Part shown: positions 58,546 to 64,000 of the stretch, piece after piece
How positions within the stretch are numbered: position 1 is the stretch's first letter
Layout of the letters: every line of letters begins with the position of its first letter
Program-made: the position numbers and the translations under genes
Notes under the pieces: generated by a model
The model's input: only the letters and a program-made list of their open reading frames with translations
Databases searched by the model: none
What the model was told of the DNA's origin: nothing
DNA from: Streptomyces sp. TBY4
Lineage (GTDB): Bacteria > Actinomycetota > Actinomycetes > Streptomycetales > Streptomycetaceae
Direction of reading: 5' to 3'
Assembly (NCBI RefSeq): GCF_024213195.1
Contig: NZ_JANAVF010000011.1
Coordinates: 1 to 64,000, forward strand
Length of the DNA stretch: 64,000 nt

Positions 58546-60174
58546 TCAGCCACGAGGAGCGGCTCCGCCAGTGCCGGAGGAGTCCGGGGCCTCCGGGGTC
58601 TCGGGAGCCGGGCCCGCCGGGCCCGCCGGGGGCTCGGGGGACGGGGACGGGGACGCAGACTCGGCGCCCGGGGCCTGCGCCGGGGAGTCGGTGCCCGCCG
58701 GGCCCTGCGCCGGGGAGTCGGCGCCCGCCGGGCCCTGCGCCGGGGAGTCGGCGCCCGCCGGGCCCTGCGCCGGGGAGTCGGTGCCCTGCGCCGGGGTCCG
58801 CCGGCGGCGGAGGGTCAGGAAGGTGGCGGCTGCTGCGAGGGCGACGGCGGCGGCCGCGAGGGTGGCGTACAGGGGGGTGTTCGAGGAGTCGTTTCCGGAG
58901 GCGGCCGGGGTTGCCGACGCGGACGGGGCCGGCGGGGTGGCGGGGGTGGCCGTGGAGCCTAGGTTGGGGAGGGCCGGGAGCTTCGCGGACGCGTCGAGGG
59001 CGACTGCGAGGGAGACCGGGTCCATCTCGGTGCCCGCCTTGTACATGGAGTTGAAGGCCGCGGCCCCGCCCTCGGTGAGGGTGGCCGGGGCTTCGGTGAG
59101 GGTGGCGAGGCCGCCCTCGGTCTTGAGGCCCTTGGCGTCGAACTCCACCAGCGGGACGGCGGGCTTGGTGTCCGTGCCGGTGGTGACGTCGGCGGAGAGG
59201 ACGCCCTTGCCGTTCTCCACCTTGGCCGTGACCTTCGCGAGCTTCAGGTCGAGGTGCGCTCCGGTGAAGTGCACGGAGCCGGTGAAGGCCGCGTCGAGGG
59301 TGCCCTTCGCGGCGTCGTAGGCGCCCTTGCCCTGCGGGAAGCGGAACAGCGCGCCGCCGTCCTGGGCGCCTTCGGCCAGCTCCCACTTGCCCTGGCCGAT
59401 GGAGCCGGAGACGTACTCGCGGAAGGTGCGCCGCACGCCCCAGTCCACGGCGGCGTCGGTGAACCCGCCGGCGGTCTGGGAGGACTGCGGGGACGGGGTG
59501 GCCGCCGGGGTGCTCGGGGACGGCGTAACCGGCTGCGCGGCGGCCTTGACGTCCACCGAGAGGGAGACCGGGTCGAGCTGCGCGCCCGCCGCGTAGTAGC
59601 CGGCGAAGGCCTTGGCGCCCTCGTCGGTGAGGACGGCCGGGATGCCCGTGAGGACGACCGGGCCGGTGCCGCCCTTCATGTTCACTCCGCCCAGGGTCAG
59701 CTTGGCGAAGGGGACTTGGGAGGCGGTGGTGACCGCTCCGCCCTCCTTGGCCTTGCTGGTGACGTCCACGTAGAGGGTGCCGCTGCCACCGCTGATCTTG
59801 ACGGTGGGCCGGCTGGCGCTCATGTCCAGCTCGTACGTGCCGTCCGGCTTCTGGTGGCCCTGGAAGCTGACGCCGCCGCCGAAGGAGGCCTGCAGGGAGC
59901 CGCTGTCCGGATCGTAGGAGCCGCTCGCGGAGTGGAAGCGGAAGAGGCTGCCGCCGGCGGTGGCGGCTCCCTCCTTCAGCTTGAACCCGCCTTTGGCCAC
60001 CGGACCGGTGACGTAGCTCTGGAAGGAGGATTTGATGCCCCAGTCGAGTCGGCCGCCCTCCACGGTGCGGCCCGCGGCCTGGGCGGCGGTCGCCGGGAGC
60101 AGGACTGCTCCCAGCAGGGCCGCCAGGGTCGCCAGCAGGGCGACGGCGGACGCACGGGTGGGTCTAGCGGACAT
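58546..60174 (-). CDS. htaA: HtaA-domain membrane-anchored heme-binding protein with cytosolic repeat tail
   Basis: 542 residues. Signal peptide (SAVALLATLAALLGAVLLPA). Two HtaA domains (about 38-205; 233-385), starting LDWGIKSSFQSYV and VDWGVRRTFREYV. One membrane span (PLYATLAAAAVALAAAATFL) is followed by RRRR, which marks the cytosolic side. An 80-residue Pro/Ala-rich tail follows with tandem DSPAQGPAGA/T repeats. No LPXTG/LAXTG signal, unlike its neighbour. Heme relay near the membrane toward HmuT is likely. First gene of the leftward group; an iron box lies at 60201-60219. GGAGGGG before ATG 60174. Confidence 0.92.
   Translation of the reverse strand: MSARPTRASAVALLATLAALLGAVLLPATAAQAAGRTVEGGRLDWGIKSSFQSYVTGPVAKGGFKLKEGAATAGGSLFRFHSASGSYDPDSGSLQASFGGGVSFQGHQKPDGTYELDMSASRPTVKISGGSGTLYVDVTSKAKEGGAVTTASQVPFAKLTLGGVNMKGGTGPVVLTGIPAVLTDEGAKAFAGYYAAGAQLDPVSLSVDVKAAAQPVTPSPSTPAATPSPQSSQTAGGFTDAAVDWGVRRTFREYVSGSIGQGKWELAEGAQDGGALFRFPQGKGAYDAAKGTLDAAFTGSVHFTGAHLDLKLAKVTAKVENGKGVLSADVTTGTDTKPAVPLVEFDAKGLKTEGGLATLTEAPATLTEGGAAAFNSMYKAGTEMDPVSLAVALDASAKLPALPNLGSTATPATPPAPSASATPAASGNDSSNTPLYATLAAAAVALAAAATFLTLRRRRTPAQGTDSPAQGPAGADSPAQGPAGADSPAQGPAGTDSPAQAPGAESASPSPSPEPPAGPAGPAPETPEAPDSSGTGGAAPRG
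58681..58791. repeat. 30-bp in-frame tandem repeats in htaA tail
   Basis: Units start at 58681, 58711 and 58741, with a partial unit at 58771. The last two full units are identical and the first differs by one base. They encode the DSPAQGPAGA decapeptide repeats. Recent slippage or unequal exchange is likely. Confidence 0.85.
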
Positions 60175-60200
60175 GAATGTCCCCTCCAGGGTCTAGCGAG

Positions 60201-60219
60201 CGAGGTTAGGCTAACCTAA
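60201..60219. promoter_or_regulatory. Iron box (DmdR1/IdeR type) between htaA and hmuT
   Basis: Matches the 19-bp palindrome TTAGGTTAGGCTAACCTAA at 17 of 19 positions. It lies 27 bp before htaA and 112 bp before hmuT in the divergent region, so it probably shuts both transcripts when iron is high. Confidence 0.85.
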
Positions 60220-60330
60220 GCTACGTTCGGCCGGGTGTGAAACCCCCCGGTCCCCGGAACCTCGAACCGGGTTCCAACTTCCAGCGAACCGGGTCCCCCA
60301 CCCCAGTCGGACGATCAGGACGGTGCCTTC

Positions 60331-61350
60331 GTGCCTACGCCCGCCGCGTCAACCCGCGTGTCCCGCTTCGCCGTCGCCCTGACCTCCGTGGTCCTGGCGC
60401 TCGGCGTGAGCGCCTGCGGAGGTACGGCCGCCCCCTCCCCCGCCACCGGAGCCGGCGCCCCGGCCCTCCCGGACCGGGTGGAACCGCTCGCGCAGGCGCC
60501 CGTACCCGCGCTCCCCGCGACCGTGGACTCGGCGGACGGAGCCAGGGTCACCGTCACCTCGGCGGACCGGGTGATCCCGCTGACGGGCGGCCTCAACGAG
60601 ATCGTGTACACCCTCGGGCTCGGCCCCAAGGTCGTCGCCAAGGACATCACCGCCACCTTCGAACAGGCGGCGGACCTCCCGGTGGTGACGCGGGGCCACG
60701 ACGTCTCCGCCGAGAGCGTGCTGTCGCTGCGTCCGACCCTGGTGCTGGCCGAGACCACCTCCGGCCCCGCCGAGGCGATCCAGCAGATCCGCGACGCGGG
60801 CGTCCCGCTGCTGGTGGTGGCCCCGGCCAAGTCCCTGGACGACGTGGCGAAGCGGACCGACGCCGTCGCCGCCGCGCTCGGCGTCAAGGAGGCCGGTGCG
60901 CAGCTGAACCAGCGCACCGCCGACCGCATCGCCGCCGCCCGCCAGGCCCTGCCCGCCTCGGGGAAGAAGCCGCGCGTGGCCTTCCTCTACCTGCGCGGCA
61001 CCGCCTCCGTGTACCTGATGGGCGGCTCCGACTCCGGCGCCGGCTCCCTGCTGGAAGCGGCCGGCGCACTGGACACCGGCCCGGCGTCGGGGCTCGGCAA
61101 GGACTTCACCCCGATCACGAGCGAGGCCCTCGCGGCGGCCGCGCCCGATGCCATCCTCGTCATGGCCAAGGGGCTGGAGTCCGTCGGCGGCGTGGACGGA
61201 CTGGTCAAGATCCCCGGTGTGGCCCAGACCCCGGCGGGCATGGACCGGCGGGTGATCACCGTCGACGACGGGGTCCTGCTCAACTACGGCCCGCGCACCG
61301 ACCAGGTCCTGGCCTCCCTCATCACCCAGCTCTACGGCAAGGCCTCCTGA
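60331..61350 (+). CDS. hmuT: Heme ABC transporter substrate-binding lipoprotein
   Basis: 339 residues. Lipobox ending at Cys29 (VSACGG). The class III binding-protein fold is seen in DRVIPLTGGLNEIVYTLGLG, VVAKDIT, VSAESVLSLRPTLVLAET and GVPLLVVA. Receives heme from HtaA proteins and docks to HmuU. GTG start with AGGA upstream. One base separates its stop from the permease start. Downstream of the iron box at 60201. HmuT is assigned by context; a siderophore-binding protein is less likely given the htaA neighbours. Confidence 0.9.
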   Translation: MPTPAASTRVSRFAVALTSVVLALGVSACGGTAAPSPATGAGAPALPDRVEPLAQAPVPALPATVDSADGARVTVTSADRVIPLTGGLNEIVYTLGLGPKVVAKDITATFEQAADLPVVTRGHDVSAESVLSLRPTLVLAETTSGPAEAIQQIRDAGVPLLVVAPAKSLDDVAKRTDAVAAALGVKEAGAQLNQRTADRIAAARQALPASGKKPRVAFLYLRGTASVYLMGGSDSGAGSLLEAAGALDTGPASGLGKDFTPITSEALAAAAPDAILVMAKGLESVGGVDGLVKIPGVAQTPAGMDRRVITVDDGVLLNYGPRTDQVLASLITQLYGKAS

Positions 61351-61351
61351 C

Positions 61352-62506
61352 GTGTCCCTCTCGTACGACGAAGCCCCCGATGAAGCCCCCGGGACGCCGC
61401 CCCGAGCGGACCCCCTTCCCGCTCCCGGGCGGGCGGCGTCCCGGGCCGTACCCACCGCCGCCGGCGCACCGCCCCGGCGGCGGTGGGGTTCCGCCTGGCT
61501 CACCGGGGCGCTGGCCGCCGTACTCGTCCTGCTCGCGCTGGTCTCGGCGGGAGTGGGGGCCTACGAGATCCCGCTCGGGGAGGTCATCGGGTCGGTGCAG
61601 CACCGCCTGGGCCTCGGGGGCGCCGCCCTCGACCGGGTCGGGGAGAGCGTGCTGTGGAACGTACGGCTGCCGCGCGTGGTGCTCGCCCTGCTCGTCGGGG
61701 CCAGTCTCGGCTGCGCCGGGGCGCTGATGCAGGGGGTGTTCGGCAATCCCCTCGCCGAGCCCGGGGTCATCGGGATCTCGGCGGGCGCGGCCGTCGGCGC
61801 GGTCGCCGCGATCGGGCTCGGGCTGAGCTTCTTCGGCAACTGGACCATCACCGCCTGCGCGTTCGTCGCGGGGCTGGTCACCGTCGGCGCCGTGTACCTG
61901 CTGTCCCGCAACGGCGGGAAGACCGAGGTCGTCACCCTCATCCTGACCGGCATCGCCGTCAACGCCTTCGCGGGCGCCCTGATCGGCCTGTTCGTCTTCT
62001 TCGCGGACAGCGGCCAGGTCAACCAGATCACCTTCTGGCAGCTCGGCTCCCTCGCCCAGGCCACCTGGCCCAAGGTGCTGGCCGTCCTTCCCTGCGCGCT
62101 GGCCGGCCTGCTGATCGCCCCCTTCTACGCGGGCCGGCTGGACCTGCTCTCCCTCGGCGAGCGCCCGGCCCGCCACCTCGGTGTCGACGTGGAGCGGCTG
62201 CGGCTCGCGCTGATCCTGGTCGTCGCGCTGCTCACCGCCGCGGCCGTCGCCGTGGCCGGGATCATCACCTTCGTGGGGCTGCTCGTACCGCACCTGCTGC
62301 GCATGGCCAACGGTCCGGGGCACCGCTTCCTGGTGCCCGGCAGCGCGCTCGCCGGAGCCGTGGTGCTGGTCGCCGGGGACCTGGCCGCCCGGACCCTCGC
62401 CCAGCCCGCCGAGCTGCCGCTCGGTGTGCTGACCGCCCTGATCGGCAGCCCGTTCTTCTTCTGGCTGCTGCGCCGGACCCGCCGCAAGCAAGGAGGCTGG
62501 GCATGA
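61352..62506 (+). CDS. hmuU: Heme ABC transporter permease (FecCD family)
   Basis: 384 residues, about 10 spans of the BtuC/FecCD type. Typical segments: NVRLPRVVLALLVGASLGCA, FGNPLAEPGVIGISAGAAVG, and GIITFVGLLVPHLLRMANGP, the last being the ATPase-coupling region. A 45-residue Pro/Ala-rich cytosolic N-terminus precedes the first span. GTG start one base after the hmuT stop. Its stop overlaps the hmuV ATG (ATGA). Confidence 0.93.
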   Translation: MSLSYDEAPDEAPGTPPRADPLPAPGRAASRAVPTAAGAPPRRRWGSAWLTGALAAVLVLLALVSAGVGAYEIPLGEVIGSVQHRLGLGGAALDRVGESVLWNVRLPRVVLALLVGASLGCAGALMQGVFGNPLAEPGVIGISAGAAVGAVAAIGLGLSFFGNWTITACAFVAGLVTVGAVYLLSRNGGKTEVVTLILTGIAVNAFAGALIGLFVFFADSGQVNQITFWQLGSLAQATWPKVLAVLPCALAGLLIAPFYAGRLDLLSLGERPARHLGVDVERLRLALILVVALLTAAAVAVAGIITFVGLLVPHLLRMANGPGHRFLVPGSALAGAVVLVAGDLAARTLAQPAELPLGVLTALIGSPFFFWLLRRTRRKQGGWA

Positions 62507-63429
62507 GCGTCCGGCTGCGTTCCCGCCTCTCCGTATTCCGCCGGAGCGGGCGGGCCGTCCCCGCCCGGACCGCCCCGGGCGCCCCGCTCGCCGAGGTCAC
62601 GGACCTGCGCGTACGGCTCGCCGGGCGCGAGGTGCTGGCCGGGATCGGGCTGACCGTGCGGGCCGGGGAGGTGCTGGCCCTGGTCGGACCGAACGGCGCG
62701 GGCAAGTCCACCCTGCTGGCGGCCCTGTCCGGGGACCTGCCTGCGGACTCCGGGGAGGTGCGGATCGGCGGGCGCCCGCTGGACGACTGGCCGGCCCCCG
62801 AGCTGGCCCTGCACCGGGCGGTGCTCCCCCAGTCGGCGGCGCTGGCCTTCCCCTTCCCGGTGGAGGACGTCGTACGGATGGGCCGCGCCCCCTGGGCGGG
62901 CACCGAGGCGGCCGATGGCGACGAGGAGGCGGTGGCCGCCGCCATGGCCGCCACCGAGGTGGCGGGCTTCGCGGACCGCCCGTTCTCGGCGCTCTCCGGC
63001 GGCGAGCGGGCCCGGGTGGCGCTGGCCCGCGTCCTGGCCCAGGGGGCCCAGCTGCTGATGCTGGACGAGCCGACGGCGGCGCTGGACCTGCGCCACCAGG
63101 AACTGGTGCTGAGGATCTGCCGGGAGCGGGCGGCGGCCGGCGACGGGGTCGTGGTGGTCCTGCACGACCTGGGCCTGGCGGCGGCGTACGCGGACCGGGT
63201 CGCCGTCCTGCACGAAGGCCGGATCGCGGTGGACGGTCCGCCCGCGGAGGTGTTCGAGGACGGGCTGCTGAGCCGGGTCTACCGCCAGCCGGTGGAGGTC
63301 CTTCCGCACCCGCGCACGGGGGCGCCGCTGGTGGTCCCGGTGCGGGACGGGGAGCCGGGAAGGCCCGGGAATCCCGGGGAGGAGCGTTCCACCGTACGGA
63401 ACGGTCACCTGGGTTTGACCTCCATTTGA
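62503..63429 (+). CDS. hmuV: Heme ABC transporter ATPase
   Basis: 308 residues. Walker A LVGPNGAGKSTLLAAL, signature FSALSGGERARVALAR, Walker B LLMLDEPTAALD and H-loop VLHDLGLAAAYADRV. LPQSAALAFPFPVEDVVRMG is the Q-loop region seen in HmuV. Energises heme import with HmuU. AAGGAGG lies before ATG 62503, and it is translationally coupled to hmuU. The C-terminal about 25 residues (RDGEPGRPGNPGEERS...) are extra and polar. Confidence 0.93.
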   Translation: MSVRLRSRLSVFRRSGRAVPARTAPGAPLAEVTDLRVRLAGREVLAGIGLTVRAGEVLALVGPNGAGKSTLLAALSGDLPADSGEVRIGGRPLDDWPAPELALHRAVLPQSAALAFPFPVEDVVRMGRAPWAGTEAADGDEEAVAAAMAATEVAGFADRPFSALSGGERARVALARVLAQGAQLLMLDEPTAALDLRHQELVLRICRERAAAGDGVVVVLHDLGLAAAYADRVAVLHEGRIAVDGPPAEVFEDGLLSRVYRQPVEVLPHPRTGAPLVVPVRDGEPGRPGNPGEERSTVRNGHLGLTSI

Positions 63430-63518
63430 CCCCGGCATGGGGCCTGCGTGGGGCACCCGTGACGGCTCCGTGTCCGGCCCCCGAAGGTGTGCGCTGAATC
63501 ACTGGACGTGCGGATAAA

Positions 63519-63559
63519 GGTCAGGTAAGCCTCGGTTAAGTTAGGTCCGCCTCACCGGC
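63519..63559. promoter_or_regulatory. Candidate iron boxes before efeO
   Basis: TCAGGTAAGCCT at 63521-63532 and TTAGGTCCGCCTCACC at 63541-63556 each resemble DtxR-family half or imperfect iron boxes (the second about 13 of 19 to consensus). They lie 60 to 100 bp before efeO. Weaker than the 60201 box. Confidence 0.5.
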
Positions 63560-63616
63560 CGCCCCCACCCGATCGGGGCGGTCGTCCGCCGAACGCCAGA
63601 CCGCCAGGAGCCCCCC

Positions 63617-64000
63617 ATGCGACCCGTCCGCCTCTCCGTCCTCACCGCGGCCGCCGTCGCGGCCGCCCTCACCGCGGTCACCGGCTGCTCCGAGAAGAGC
63701 GACGCGTCCGGCGACGGCACCATCAAGGTGGCGGCCACCGACTCCGCCTGCGAGGTCTCCACCAAGGAGTTCCCCGCGGGCAAGGTCGCCATCGAGGTCG
63801 AGAACAAGGGCTCCAAGGTCACCGAGCTCTACATCCTCTTCCCCGACGACCGCATCGTCGCCGAGCGCGAGAACATCGGCCCCGGCACCAAGGCCACCAT
63901 CACCGCCGAGCTCAAGGCGGGCGACTACGAGATCGCCTGCAAGCCCGGCATGAAGGGCGACGGCATCCGCCAGAGCGTCAAGGCCACCGGCACGGGCGGT
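63617..64000 (+). CDS. efeO: EfeO-like iron uptake lipoprotein, 5' part
   Basis: First 128 codons; the gene runs off the window. Signal peptide with lipobox Cys24 (LTAVTGCSE). A cupredoxin-type EfeO N-domain follows: IKVAATDSACEVSTKEFPAG, VENKGSKVTELYILFPDD, GDYEIACKPGMKGDG. The two Cys (DSAC, EIAC) and the M in KPGM are the family copper/iron-site region. EfeO works with EfeU and EfeB in ferrous/ferric iron import; those genes are beyond the window. CAGGAG upstream of ATG; candidate iron boxes precede it. The M75 peptidase-like C-domain cannot be seen. Confidence 0.85.
   Translation, partial: MRPVRLSVLTAAAVAAALTAVTGCSEKSDASGDGTIKVAATDSACEVSTKEFPAGKVAIEVENKGSKVTELYILFPDDRIVAERENIGPGTKATITAELKAGDYEIACKPGMKGDGIRQSVKATGTGG

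Noticed and set aside
58681..58791. CRISPR-like regular repeats
   Set aside because: Units are contiguous without spacers and encode in-frame decapeptides of an HtaA protein; no cas genes.
1..64000. tRNA, rRNA or mobile-element genes
   Set aside because: No cloverleaf with CCA-end pattern, rRNA motif, transposase or integrase was recognised by eye; a tRNAscan or ISfinder search would be needed to exclude small ones.

Overview
The window is typical high-GC actinobacterial chromosome and almost certainly comes from a Streptomyces. The evidence is very strong third-position G/C bias, frequent GTG starts, and a familiar core gene set: malEFG with MalR, glnE, glnA2, nadE, panB, map, an AfsR/SARP regulator, class-E-sortase-type LAXTG signals and DtxR-type iron boxes. 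I saw no tRNA, rRNA, transposase, phage gene or CRISPR array. Most of the window reads as conserved backbone with small lineage-specific insertions.

Layout. 1-384 is non-coding and repeat-rich. 385-9219 is a maltose/maltodextrin locus: the ABC genes malE-malF-malG are flanked by two inverted copies of a [GH13 alpha-glucosidase - LacI regulator] module. One copy runs leftward downstream of malG; the other runs divergently rightward and ends in malR. 9632-19718 is a mixed region: a membrane protein, a PAP2 enzyme, an amidohydrolase overlapping an amino-acid permease with a divergent TetR regulator, a PP2C phosphatase, an HxlR/QorB-like divergent pair, and a secreted FG-GAP protein. 19829-30037 holds glnE, two tandem secreted PIG-L deacetylases, DUF2752 and TM2 membrane proteins, and glnA2. 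30153-38183 carries small exported proteins (DUF3105, DUF305), a CBS-pair protein, a hydrolase/DUF998 pair, and DUF6153 with a multicopper oxidase. 38255-45289 holds nadE, a membrane protein, an EEP-family phosphodiesterase, panB and a drug-type ABC exporter. 45343-54154 holds a giant SARP/NB-ARC/TPR regulator, an M50 protease homologue, a TerD protein fused to a nuclease-like domain, an F420H2:NADP+ oxidoreductase homologue and small unknowns. 54214-64000 holds map and then an iron/heme acquisition region: heme oxygenase, PhzF-like protein, two HtaA heme-binding surface proteins, HmuTUV, and the start of EfeO.

How genes work together. The mal region imports maltodextrins (MalEFG plus an ATPase encoded elsewhere, probably MsiK) and hydrolyses them with two glucosidases under LacI-family control. 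The heme region should bind heme at the surface (HtaA x2), pass it to HmuT, import it through HmuUV and open the ring with the heme oxygenase. Iron boxes sit before the oxygenase gene, between htaA and hmuT, and before efeO, which points to one iron-repressed regulon. glnE and glnA2 belong to nitrogen metabolism.

The most unusual items are: the TerD/PD-(D/E)XK-like fusion at 50267-52345; a 168-bp near-identical tract between the two otherwise diverged glucosidases; contrasting membrane-anchoring designs of the two HtaA proteins; a branched palindromic element at the left edge; and a repeated REP-like hairpin family, one copy of which supplies the stop codon of a gene.
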